Assembly (NCBI GenBank): GCA_946480055.1
Contig: CAMLID010000050.1
Location: 1 to 23,424 of the forward strand
DNA: 23,424 nt
From: an uncultured Lysobacter sp.
Lineage (GTDB): Bacteria > Pseudomonadota > Gammaproteobacteria > Xanthomonadales > Xanthomonadaceae
Direction of reading: 5' to 3'
Below, piece after piece: positions 15,233 through 21,945 of this stretch. Each line of letters begins with the position of its first letter. Position 1 is the first letter of the stretch. The notes under the pieces were generated by a model. It was given only the letters and a program-made list of their open reading frames with translations. It had not been told where the DNA came from and searched no databases. The position numbers were made by a program, and so were the translations under genes.

Positions 15233-16066
15233 TCACTGTCCGTAGTCGCGTTGGTAGACCACGCTGAAACGCAGGGTCGCGGCGCCAGCGATCAGCTCGC
15301 CGGCATGGTTGGTGGTGCTGTGGTCGGCCCGCCATTCGTTGGGCAGGGTGGTGCCGGCGTTGGCCTGGGCCAAGGTGCGCACGGCGTCGATCGCGGTCAG
15401 CGCGGCCGGGTAGTCGTCATTGTCCAGGGCGTCCTCGGTGTCGTCCAGCAGCGCGGTGAACGCCGGCCGCTCGGCGGCCGGCAGCAAGGCGACGCGGTTG
15501 CGCAGGCGCAGGATCTTTTCGTCGATGACCATGCCGGTGGGGCGCAGGTCGATCAGGATCAGGAACTGCGAGAAGCCGCCGTAGGTGCCGCGCGCACGCA
15601 CGCTGCCCTGGGCGATCTCGTCGGTGATGTCGTAGAACGGCCCGCCCAGCGAGCCTTTGAACAGGCGCAGCGAACTGCCCAGCGCATAGGGCAGGGCGTG
15701 GGTATGCAGTTCGACCCGCCCGGTGCCCTGGAAGCGCAGGCCGCCGTTGGCCGGCGGCTCGATGGTGATCAGCACCGGCAGGGCCGCGGTCAGCGAGGTC
15801 AGGCTGAGGTTGGGCAATCGCCCCTGCAGCAGCGGGCTGAGCGGGCTGACGATCTTGGCGCCGATGCCGAGGCTGTTGGCGTTCAGGCCCTGGGCGTTCT
15901 CGAACTCCAGGCTCAGGTCCAGGAGGGTCAGTCCGGGCAGGCCGACGAAGGCGTTGGCCTCGTTGCCCGAGATGTTGACGCTGACCGGCAGCGATTGCGC
16001 GTTGACCGGTCCCGAACCGCTCCACAACACCGCAGCCAGCAGCGCGCTCCATGCCCAGTTCGCCAT
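15233..16066 (-). CDS. Exported protein of unknown function at the head of the signalling operon
   Basis: The 277-residue protein starts with a signal peptide (residues 1-23, ending NAQ) and is otherwise beta-rich and soluble. Examples are LPVSVNISGNEANAF, LTLLDLSLEFENAQG and the RVELHTHALPYALGSSLRLF region, with an ending like an outer-surface domain (AGAATLRFSVVYQRD). I do not recognise a function. It resembles an uncharacterised xanthomonad family, possibly the one catalogued as DUF6689, which I cannot confirm. Two cues suggest structural or ligand-binding behaviour rather than catalysis: there are no cysteines and no obvious catalytic motif. It lies 44 nt before the FHA-GAF gene on the same strand with no terminator between, so it is likely the first gene of that operon and a possible periplasmic partner of the kinase's TPR part. 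Confidence 0.8.
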   Translation of the reverse strand: MANWAWSALLAAVLWSGSGPVNAQSLPVSVNISGNEANAFVGLPGLTLLDLSLEFENAQGLNANSLGIGAKIVSPLSPLLQGRLPNLSLTSLTAALPVLITIEPPANGGLRFQGTGRVELHTHALPYALGSSLRLFKGSLGGPFYDITDEIAQGSVRARGTYGGFSQFLILIDLRPTGMVIDEKILRLRNRVALLPAAERPAFTALLDDTEDALDNDDYPAALTAIDAVRTLAQANAGTTLPNEWRADHSTTNHAGELIAGAATLRFSVVYQRDYGQ

Positions 16067-16168
16067 GTGACACCCCCCGTGGACCGTAGCCCGGTCGGCG
16101 TCCGCCGTGGGCGCAGACAGGGCAACGGCATGCGCCGAGCGTACTCCGCGTGTCAGATGAAGTCTCTA

Positions 16169-16180
16169 GGGGAATTCCCC
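16169..16180. promoter_or_regulatory. Perfect 12-bp palindrome, possible operator
   Basis: GGGGAATTCCCC is a perfect palindrome, extended imperfectly by TA and CA on the sides. It sits in the 232-nt gap between the divergent signalling operon (start 16066) and the protease gene (start 16299). It has the size and symmetry of a dimeric regulator site, and chance occurrence in a short intergenic gap is unlikely but not excluded. Which protein binds is unknown. Confidence 0.5.
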
Positions 16181-16298
16181 CACGGGCCTTGGGCGTTCAT
16201 CCGGATGGTTACGCCTCGATCCTGACCGCCATCGTGGCGTTGCCGGTCCCCTGCATCGTCCCCGGCGCCGCCATCCGTCTTCCATGGAGAACCCGCGC

Positions 16299-17690
16299 AT
16301 GCATCGCAATCGCCGCACCTTCCTCAAGCTGTCCGCGCTGGCCGTGGGCATGATGGCCAGCGGCATGGCCCTGGCCGGCGCCCAGCTCGACGCCGCCCTG
16401 AACCGGGTGCTCGGCACCGCGTCCGCGCTGGAGCGGCTCGAAGTCGTGGTGTCCTACGACCAATCCGGGCCGGTGCGCAGCAGTCAGCTGCAGGTGTTGC
16501 GTTCGCTCGGCATCGGCAAGGGCATCAGCATGCGCAACCTGCCGATCGCCGGCGCCCTGGCCACGCCGGCGCAGATCCGCGCCCTGGCCCAGCGCAGCGA
16601 CGTGCGCGCGATTCACCTCAACCGTGCGCTGGAGTACTACAACCAGGAAGCGCGCGAGCTGTCCGGGGTGAACCGGGTCCAGGCCAATCCCGGCGACTTC
16701 GGCCGCACCACGCCCTACACCGGGCGAGGGGTGGCGGTGATGATCAACGACTCCGGCATCGACGCCACCCACGCCGACCTCAAGTACGGCCAACGCGTGA
16801 TCCAGAACGTGCAGGCCCTGACCAACCTGCACGCGGTGCTGGATTTCCTGCCGGTGGTGGTGCTGGAGAACCAGCTCAACACCGATATCAGCTCCGGCCA
16901 CGGCACCCATTGCGCCGGCACCGTCGGCGGCAGCGGCGCGCAGTCGGCCGGGCTGTACCGCGGCGTCGCCACCGGCGCGGACCTGGTCGGCTACGGCTCC
17001 GGCGCGGTGATCTCGATCCTGGATGCGGTCGGCGGTTACGACTATGCGATCAGCCACAAGAACAGCTTCGCCTCGCCGATCCGGGTGATCTCCAATTCCT
17101 GGGGCTCTTCGGGCGCGTTCGATCCCACCGACCCGGTCAACCTCGCCAGCTACGAGGCCTACAAGCAGGGCATCGTCAGCGTGTTCGCGGCCGGTAACGA
17201 CGGCCCCGGCGCCAATACCCACAATCCCTATGCGCAGGCGCCGTGGGTGATCTCGGTCGGCGCCGGCAACAAGGACGGCACCCTGGCCGACTTCTCCTCG
17301 CGCGGCAATCCCGGCGAGAGCGCCAGCTTCACCATGCCCGACGGCGCCAGCTGGACCTACACCAACCAGCCCAGCCTGGTCGCGACCGGCGTCGACATCG
17401 TTTCGACCCGCGCCTTGACCGGTCTGCTGCCGGTGCTGGCGCTGCCGCAGGACGCCTCGCTCGGTGCCAAAGCGCTGTACTACACACACATGAGCGGCAC
17501 ATCGATGGCGACCCCGCACGTGGCCGGCATCGTCGCCCTGTTGCTGGAAGCCAATCCGGCGCTGAACCCGATGGAGGTCAAGCAGATTCTCACCGCGACC
17601 GCCAACCCGATGGCCGGGCGCCTGCCGTTCGAGGTCGGCAGCGGCCATGTCGATGCGTACGAGGCGGCGCAGGTCGCGCAGTCCTACTGA
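16299..17690 (+). CDS. Tat-exported subtilisin-family (S8) serine protease
   Basis: This 463-residue protease precursor begins with a twin-arginine signal: NRRTFLKLSA (R5, R6), then a hydrophobic stretch and an ALA cleavage site near residue 26. Residues about 45-112 look like an I9-type propeptide (LEVVVSYDQSG...VRAIHLN). The subtilisin core has the catalytic triad D151 (NDSGIDATHADL), H201 (SGHGTHCAGT) and S402 (SGTSMATPHVAG), plus the oxyanion N300 (FAAGNDGPG). No C-terminal PPC or P domain is present, so it is shorter than many Lysobacter S8 proteases. I prefer the start at 16299 over the ATG at 16284 because GGAGAA at 16286-16291 is ideally spaced for it. It should be folded in the cytoplasm and exported by Tat. 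It is divergent from the kinase operon and followed by a strong terminator. Confidence 0.93.
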   Translation: MHRNRRTFLKLSALAVGMMASGMALAGAQLDAALNRVLGTASALERLEVVVSYDQSGPVRSSQLQVLRSLGIGKGISMRNLPIAGALATPAQIRALAQRSDVRAIHLNRALEYYNQEARELSGVNRVQANPGDFGRTTPYTGRGVAVMINDSGIDATHADLKYGQRVIQNVQALTNLHAVLDFLPVVVLENQLNTDISSGHGTHCAGTVGGSGAQSAGLYRGVATGADLVGYGSGAVISILDAVGGYDYAISHKNSFASPIRVISNSWGSSGAFDPTDPVNLASYEAYKQGIVSVFAAGNDGPGANTHNPYAQAPWVISVGAGNKDGTLADFSSRGNPGESASFTMPDGASWTYTNQPSLVATGVDIVSTRALTGLLPVLALPQDASLGAKALYYTHMSGTSMATPHVAGIVALLLEANPALNPMEVKQILTATANPMAGRLPFEVGSGHVDAYEAAQVAQSY

Positions 17691-17776
17691 GTTTCCCCGT
17701 CCTATCCGGCCAAGGACGGTCCGGGTGGGAAGCAGGCGTTCTCTCCCTCTCTTGCACTCTCTGCCGATTTCATCGG

Positions 17777-17810
17777 GGGCATCCGGGTCGTAGCGGGTGC
17801 CCGTTTTTTT
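17777..17810 (+). terminator. Rho-independent terminator after the S8 protease gene
   Basis: The stem GGGCATCCG/CGGGTGCCC (9 bp with one G-U pair, 8-nt loop) is followed by GTTTTTTT. It ends the protease transcript 87 nt after the stop codon. The 3' untranslated region before it shows no gene. Confidence 0.9.
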
Positions 17811-17948
17811 GTCGGCTATCTGCGGCGCCAGTCTGGCCGCTGTCGGCGGCCGCGCGCGTTAGCACCCAATAGAGGTCGGAATGGACGTCTATCGCATCCC
17901 CCTCGCCGCAAGGCGAGACTGGCCCGGCCGCTGCCGGGCCATTTTTTT
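17811..17948 (+). ncRNA. Candidate small RNA between two terminators
   Basis: After the protease terminator, 110 nt of plus-strand sequence leads straight to a second, stronger terminator (17920-17948). No supported plus-strand gene lies there, so something else must end at it. Hairpins are visible: GGCCGC/GCGGCC at 17835-17851 and CTCGCC with a GCAA tetraloop and GGCGAG at 17902-17917, directly before the terminator stem. This is the shape of a short structured RNA. I cannot find a convincing promoter. It could instead be a backup terminator for the protease message. I do not recognise a known RNA family. Confidence 0.35.
17920..17948 (+). terminator. Second strong rho-independent terminator
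   Basis: A perfect 9-bp stem TGGCCCGGC/GCCGGGCCA with loop CGCT is followed by TTTTTTT. It points rightward, towards the anti-sigma gene that ends at 17957 on the opposite strand. It separates the two convergent units and may end the candidate RNA at 17811-17948. Confidence 0.88.
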
Positions 17949-17956
17949 GCCCGCGC

Positions 17957-18724
17957 TCAGAAGATCGTCTGCAGGCCGCCCTTGGCGACCATGGGACCGG
18001 TGGGCGCACCCTGCGGCGCGCCGCCGGCCGGTTCCAGGGTGACCGCCAGGGTCGAGCCCGGCTTGAGCGCCCACTGGTGTTGCTTGGGCACGGCGACCGT
18101 GTGCGGCCATTCGGTCGAGACCAGGCCCAAAGAAAGCGGCGCGTGCCCGGCCGGGATCAGCCACAGCTCGGGCATGCGGCCCTGGGCGTCGGCCGGCGCG
18201 CGCACCGGCACCATCAGCACCTGGCCTTGCTTGAGGTCCAGCGAGGCCATCCAGCCGGGACTGCCGTCGTCGTGGACCAGGGTGGTCACCGGTTTGGCTT
18301 GCCCGGCGGGTTTTACCGCGACCGGAGGCGCCGGCGCAGTGGCCGGCGGCTGCGGCGGACGGCCGACGAAGATCGCGGCCAGCGCGGCGGCGGCCGCCAG
18401 CGCGGTCGCGGCACGCCAGAAGCTCAGGTTCTGCCAGACGCCGCGGCGCTCGTCGCCGACCGGCGACCAGCCCAGGCGGGTGCGCAGGCGCGGCCACAGG
18501 TGCGCGGGCACGTCCGCGGGCGCGATCTCGTCCAGCAGCCTCGCCAGGCGCCGTTCCCAATCGGCGACCGCTTGCGCGAACGCGGGATCGGCGGCGATGC
18601 GCGCCTGCGCCTGCAGCCGTTGCCGTGCGTCCAGCACGCCCAGCACGTATTCGGCGGCGAACAGATCCGCGTCGGGCGGCTCGGGCCCGGCGGCATCGTC
18701 GAAGCGGGGATCGTTCGCGCTCAT
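17957..18724 (-). CDS. Membrane anti-sigma factor (RskA-like)
   Basis: The 255-residue protein has a cytoplasmic N-terminal part (1-100) with the helical anti-sigma pattern ADLFAAEYVLGVLDA (19-33) and the WERRLARLLDEIAP segment. One transmembrane helix follows (about 104-120), then a Pro-Ala spacer. The C-terminal domain has ELWLIPAGHAPLSLGLV and TLAVTLEPAGGAPQG, as in RskA/anti-sigma-K proteins. No HxxxCxxC zinc motif is present, so it is not a redox ZAS protein. It would hold the ECF sigma factor at the membrane and release it on proteolysis. The ATG at 18724 overlaps the sigma stop by ATGA, so the two are translated together in matched amounts. Confidence 0.92.
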   Translation of the reverse strand: MSANDPRFDDAAGPEPPDADLFAAEYVLGVLDARQRLQAQARIAADPAFAQAVADWERRLARLLDEIAPADVPAHLWPRLRTRLGWSPVGDERRGVWQNLSFWRAATALAAAAALAAIFVGRPPQPPATAPAPPVAVKPAGQAKPVTTLVHDDGSPGWMASLDLKQGQVLMVPVRAPADAQGRMPELWLIPAGHAPLSLGLVSTEWPHTVAVPKQHQWALKPGSTLAVTLEPAGGAPQGAPTGPMVAKGGLQTIF

Positions 18725-19296
18725 GATTCCAGGCACGCGCGCAGTTGGACCAGGCCGCGCCGGATCCAGCTTTTGACCGAACCCAGCGGCGAGCCGATGC
18801 GCGCGGCGAGTTCCTCGTAGGTCGCGCCGTCGAAGAACGCGGTGCGGATCAGTGCGCGGCGCCGCGCTTCCAGACCCTGCATGCAGATATCCAGCCGACT
18901 GCGTTCGTTCGCGGCCTCGGCCTGCTGCAGCGGCGAGGCGGCGTGATCGGCGACTTCGTCGGCGAGTTCGATCGAGGCCACGCGCTGCGGCGCCGGCAGC
19001 GTGCGGGCGCGGTCGATGGCCTTGTTGCGAGCGATCATCGCCAGCCAGGTGATCGCGCTGGCGCGACCGGCGTCGAACTGCACGGCCTTGCGCCAGACGC
19101 TGGCGTAGACCTCCTGCAACACGTCCTCGGCTTCGGCGCGGTCGGACAGCACGCGCAGGCAGACGCCGAGCAGCTTGCCGGAAGTGGCGCGGTACAGGGC
19201 TTCGAAGGCGCTGCGGTCGCCGCCGGCGATCGCGCTCAACAGGCCGTCGAGGCGTTCGCTTTCCGGGGTGGGCTGGCGTTGCGGAAACTCGGGCAT
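18721..19296 (-). CDS. ECF sigma factor (SigK-like)
   Basis: The 191-residue protein has the two-domain ECF layout: region 2 at residues 30-98 (FEALYRATSGKLLGVCLRVL, AEDVLQEVYASVWRKA, ITWLAMIARNKAIDRAR) and region 4 at about 137-188 (ALIRTAFFDGATYEELA, GSVKSWIRRGLVQL). It directs RNA polymerase to a small stress or envelope regulon when its anti-sigma partner lets go. The open frame runs on upstream to 19677, but the start at 19296 (MPEFPQRQ) fits family length and has AGGTG at proper spacing before it. The anti-sigma gene follows with ATGA overlap. I found no clear autoregulated ECF promoter upstream, and target genes are not identifiable here. Confidence 0.94.
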   Translation of the reverse strand: MPEFPQRQPTPESERLDGLLSAIAGGDRSAFEALYRATSGKLLGVCLRVLSDRAEAEDVLQEVYASVWRKAVQFDAGRASAITWLAMIARNKAIDRARTLPAPQRVASIELADEVADHAASPLQQAEAANERSRLDICMQGLEARRRALIRTAFFDGATYEELAARIGSPLGSVKSWIRRGLVQLRACLES

Positions 19297-19660
19297 TCCT
19301 GCACCTGTGTGGCGGATCGATGTTGCCGCCGCATCGTATCGCAGCGCATGGCGGCGGTTGCGAGGCGCGGCTATGAGGCTGGTGCGCCGGCACCGCGATG
19401 ATGGGGGCTCGAAAGTCGGATCGATCCCTGGCGCGGTCGGCGTCGCGCGCGTTGGGTCGGTAGGAAAGGCGATGCGCAGTCCGAGCATGCGTATCCATAC
19501 GAGCGCGGGCCGGGAATGGATGCAGGCGGCGGTCGGACGGGCAGGGCGCGGCGGTCGCCTGGGCGCTCGCCCGCAATGGAGTCCGCCGAAGTCGCGCTCG
19601 GGGAAACCGCGCCCGAGGAAATCGCCATCGCAGGATCGCCATCCTAGGATCGCGACCCCA
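19297..19660. other. Gene-free upstream region of the sigma factor gene
   Basis: No supported gene is seen between the sigma start and the tRNA terminator. The open frames here have weak codon bias and no ribosome binding site. The stretch holds two small tandem repeats at 19592-19649 and a 10-bp palindrome ATCCTAGGAT at 19641-19650. The sigma promoter must lie near 19297-19400, but I cannot point to one. Confidence 0.5.
19592..19649. repeat. Two adjacent two-copy tandem repeats
   Basis: Units of 15 nt at 19592-19606 and 19607-19621 match at 12 of 15 positions (core CGCGC-CGNGGAAA). Directly after, units of 14 nt at 19622-19635 and 19636-19649 match at 12 of 14 positions (TCGCCATC..AGGA). 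They look like local slippage products in non-coding sequence. Confidence 0.6.
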
Positions 19661-19699
19661 GAAACAGAAAACCCCACAAGGCGTGCGCCATGCGGGGTT
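19661..19699 (-). terminator. Terminator of tRNA-Phe
   Basis: On the minus strand, AACCCCGCA pairs with TGTGGGGTT (9 bp with one G-U pair), enclosing a small GGC/GCC hairpin, and is followed by TTCTGTTTC. It begins 21 nt after the tRNA 3' end. Confidence 0.8.
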
Positions 19700-19720
19700 G
19701 ACGGTTCAAGACCTGCGAAA

Positions 19721-19796
19721 TGGTGGCCGGGGAGGGAATCGAACCCCCGACACGGGGATTTTCAATCCCCTGCTCTACCAACTGAGCTACCCGGCC
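19721..19796 (-). tRNA. tRNA-Phe, anticodon GAA
   Basis: A complete 76-nt cloverleaf is seen on the minus strand: acceptor stem GGCCGGG/CCCGGCC, D-arm with AGCTCAGTTGGTAGAGC, anticodon stem GGGGA/TCCCC with loop TTGAAAA (anticodon GAA), T-arm GGTTCGATTCC, discriminator A and an encoded CCA. It is flanked by its own promoter and terminator, so it is an independent transcription unit. Confidence 0.97.
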
Positions 19797-19826
19797 ATTT
19801 CACGGCAGGCCGTGATGAGGAGCGGC

Positions 19827-19855
19827 ATGATACGTAGCGCTGAACGATCTGGCAA
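19827..19855 (-). promoter_or_regulatory. Sigma70 promoter of tRNA-Phe
   Basis: On the minus strand TTGCCA, then exactly 17 nt, then TATCAT gives five of six consensus matches in each box. The expected start point is about 20-25 nt before the tRNA 5' end. This is the best promoter in the window. Confidence 0.8.
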
Positions 19856-19966
19856 GCCGCATGTCCGCTGAACGGCCTGCGCCGCTGCCGCCGCAGTGCG
19901 CCGGCGGCGGCGCATGATGCTGCCGGAGCAAGCAGGTGTGGACTGTACTAGCCATCAGGAGCCGCC

Positions 19967-20458
19967 ATGAAACGCTTACTTTTCGCCGTATCCGCCGCGC
20001 TGACCTTGTTCGCGATGAGCGCCTGCGCGACCGATCCCAAGATGCGCGACGCCGACCGCCTCGCGCTGTATCGAGCCCATGCCGGCGCGCCGGTGCCGGC
20101 CTTCCAGTACTTCGGCCGCCTCGACGGCTGGACTCCGCTCGGCGACAGCGCGCTCGCGGTATGGACGCGGCCCAACCAGGCTTTTCTATTGGAGCTGCAG
20201 GGCCGTTGCCCGGACCTGGATTTCGCCTCGGCGATCACGGTCAGCAACCAGGCCGGCCGGGTCTATTCGCGCTTCGACAAGGTGATGGTGCTCAGCCGCA
20301 GCGCGATTCCGTTCCCCTGCCATATCGGCTCGATCCGTCCGCTCGACGTCAAGGCGATCAAGCAGGCGCAGCGCGACATGCGTTCGGCCGGCACGGTGCC
20401 GGAGACGCGCGACGACGGCGTGTCGCCGCAGGACGCCAAACCGCAGGACGGCAAGTAA
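19967..20458 (+). CDS. Small lipoprotein of an uncharacterised xanthomonad family (DUF6491-like)
   Basis: The 163-residue protein has a lipoprotein signal, with lipobox AMSAC and acylated C20. The mature domain reads ADRLALYRAHAGAPVPAF, YFGRLDGWTPLGDSALAVWT, then CPDLDF and FPCHIGSIRPLDVKAI. The order fits what I recall as DUF6491 proteins of Xanthomonadaceae, with no known function. C81 and C118 are conserved-looking and could form a disulfide in the envelope. The last 25 residues are a polar, low-complexity tail. The ATG is preceded by AGGAG at ideal spacing. It is convergent with yggX, whose stop lies 20 nt away, and starts 170 nt after the divergent tRNA-Phe. A regulatory link to neighbours is not evident. 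Confidence 0.8.
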   Translation: MKRLLFAVSAALTLFAMSACATDPKMRDADRLALYRAHAGAPVPAFQYFGRLDGWTPLGDSALAVWTRPNQAFLLELQGRCPDLDFASAITVSNQAGRVYSRFDKVMVLSRSAIPFPCHIGSIRPLDVKAIKQAQRDMRSAGTVPETRDDGVSPQDAKPQDGK

Positions 20459-20478
20459 GCCGCGCGGCGTGGCGTCGC

Positions 20479-20751
20479 TCAGGCCTCCGGCGCCACGTAA
20501 CCGGCCGGCTTGTCGGCGCCGCCGCCGAACAGGAACTTCTCCATTTCCGCTTCCAGGAAGGCGCGGTGCTTGGGGTCCAGCGGCGACAGGCGGTTCTCGT
20601 TGATCAGCATGGTCTGATGGGCCAGCCACGCCGCCCACGCGGTCTTGCCGATGTTGGCGAACACGCGCTTGCCCAGTTCGCCGGGCCAGGGCACGAAGTC
20701 CAGGCCGTCGGTGTCGCGGTGTTCGTATTGGCAATGGACGGTGCGCGGCAT
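20479..20751 (-). CDS. yggX: Fe(II)-trafficking / oxidative damage protection protein
   Basis: The 90-residue protein matches the YggX family across its length. C7 lies near the start ([18 protein letters not shown]), followed by [19 protein letters not shown] and [19 protein letters not shown]. In enterobacteria, YggX helps protect iron-sulfur clusters from oxidative damage and is linked to iron handling. E. coli and Salmonella have yggX next to mutY, and the same pairing is seen here with a 69-nt gap, which supports the call strongly. MutY itself carries a 4Fe-4S cluster, so the pairing is biologically sensible. The start is supported by AGGA six bases upstream. Confidence 0.95.
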   Translation of the reverse strand: MPRTVHCQYEHRDTDGLDFVPWPGELGKRVFANIGKTAWAAWLAHQTMLINENRLSPLDPKHRAFLEAEMEKFLFGGGADKPAGYVAPEA

Positions 20752-20820
20752 CGGAGTTCCTGAGATTGGCGGCTCGCGGCGGAGGCCGCGGGCGTGGTGC
20801 GTGGCGGCGGGGCCGTCGCG

Positions 20821-21945
20821 CTAGTCGTTGCGTTCCAGCAGTTTGCGGATCGGCGCCGGTATGCCCAGCGCGGACAGTTCGGTGCGCGCGACCCAGCGCA
20901 GGTCGTCATTGTCGCCCACCGCGTCGCGCAGGGCGATGCCGCGCCAGCGCAGCGGCTGCAATTCCAGCTTGTAGTGGCTGAACGCGTGCGCGATCGGGGC
21001 CAGGGCTTCGGCGCCGGCGAAATCGCCGCGCACGTGGCCGTCGAACCAATGTTGCGCGAGCTGCGCGTCGTCGGCTTGCGGCAGGGTCCACAGCGAGGCC
21101 CAGATCCCGGCCGGCGGGCGCCGCTGCAGCAGCACCCGTTCCTGCGCGTCGATCAGCCACAGCACCTGCGCGTAACGCTGCGGCGCGACCTTGCCGGGCT
21201 TGCGCGTGGGCAGTTCGGCGACGCGGCCTTCGCGGCGGGCGACGCAGTCGTCCTGCAAGGGGCACAGCACGCAGGCCGGATCGGCGCGCGTGCACAGGGT
21301 CGCGCCCAGGTCCATCTGGGCCTGGGTGTAGTCGGCCATGCGCGCGTCGGGCAGCTGCGGACTCGAAACGGAATGCTCGGCCAGCGCCCACAGTTGTCTT
21401 TCCACCGCCGGCAGGCCGGGATAACCGGTCACGCCGTGATAGCGGCTGAGTACGCGCTTGACGTTGCCGTCGAGGATCGCGTGACGGTCGCCCCAGGCCT
21501 GCGACAGGATCGCCGCGGCGGTGCTGCGGCCGATGCCGGGCAGGGCGGTCAGGGCGTCGAGATCGCGCGGCAGGTCGCCACCGTGCAGTTCGACGCAGCG
21601 CTTGGCGGTGGCGTGCAGGTTGCGGGCGCGGGCGTAGTAGCCCAGGCCCGACCACAGCGCCAGCACCTGGTCCTGCGGTGCGGCGGCGAGTTCGGGCAGC
21701 GACGGCAATGCGGCGACGAAACGTTCGAAGTAGGGTGCCGCGGTCTTGACCTGGGTCTGCTGCAACATGATTTCCGACAGCCAGACGCGGTAAGGCGTGC
21801 GCGGATGCTGCCAGGGCAGGTCGTGGCGGCCGGACACGTCGAACCAGCGCAGCAGCCGCGGCGCGAACGTATCCGCGCGTTCGTTATCCGCGCGCTCGTT
21901 CGCGGGCGCAGGCGCTGCGGCGGTCGCGCGTGCGGCGCGGCTCAC
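20821..21945 (-). CDS. mutY: A/G-specific adenine DNA glycosylase
   Basis: The 374-residue enzyme removes adenine mispaired with 8-oxoguanine. The catalytic glutamate E58 is in WLSEIMLQQTQV, the helix-hairpin-helix is LTALPGIGRSTAAAIL (132-147), and D159 is in LDGNVKRVLSR. The 4Fe-4S cluster cysteines C218, C225, C228 and C234 have the MutY spacing C-X6-C-X2-C-X5-C. A NUDIX-like 8-oxoG recognition domain fills the C-terminus. The start is GTG at 21945, overlapping the AsmA-like gene as GTGA, which supports coupled translation. The N-terminus is about 21 residues longer than in E. coli MutY, with a low-complexity run and a repeated NERAD. That extension is probably disordered. No key residue is missing. 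Confidence 0.96.
   Translation of the reverse strand: MSRAARATAAAPAPANERADNERADTFAPRLLRWFDVSGRHDLPWQHPRTPYRVWLSEIMLQQTQVKTAAPYFERFVAALPSLPELAAAPQDQVLALWSGLGYYARARNLHATAKRCVELHGGDLPRDLDALTALPGIGRSTAAAILSQAWGDRHAILDGNVKRVLSRYHGVTGYPGLPAVERQLWALAEHSVSSPQLPDARMADYTQAQMDLGATLCTRADPACVLCPLQDDCVARREGRVAELPTRKPGKVAPQRYAQVLWLIDAQERVLLQRRPPAGIWASLWTLPQADDAQLAQHWFDGHVRGDFAGAEALAPIAHAFSHYKLELQPLRWRGIALRDAVGDNDDLRWVARTELSALGIPAPIRKLLERND

Noticed and set aside
16284..16298. ATG at 16284 as the protease start
   Set aside because: It lacks a ribosome binding site. The ATG at 16299 has GGAGAA at good spacing and places the twin-arginine motif near the N-terminus.
17881..18045. Short plus-strand open frame with AGAGG before ATG at 17881
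   Set aside because: It runs through a strong terminator and then antisense into the anti-sigma gene, and its product shows no motif. The candidate-RNA reading is simpler.
19371..19628. 85-codon minus-strand open frame upstream of the sigma factor
   Set aside because: It has weak third-position bias for this genome, no ribosome binding site and no recognisable motif, and contains the small tandem repeats.
19297..19677. N-terminal extension of the sigma factor open frame to 19677
   Set aside because: It adds 127 residues of Arg/Pro-rich sequence not seen in ECF sigma factors. The start at 19296 has a ribosome binding site and family-typical length.
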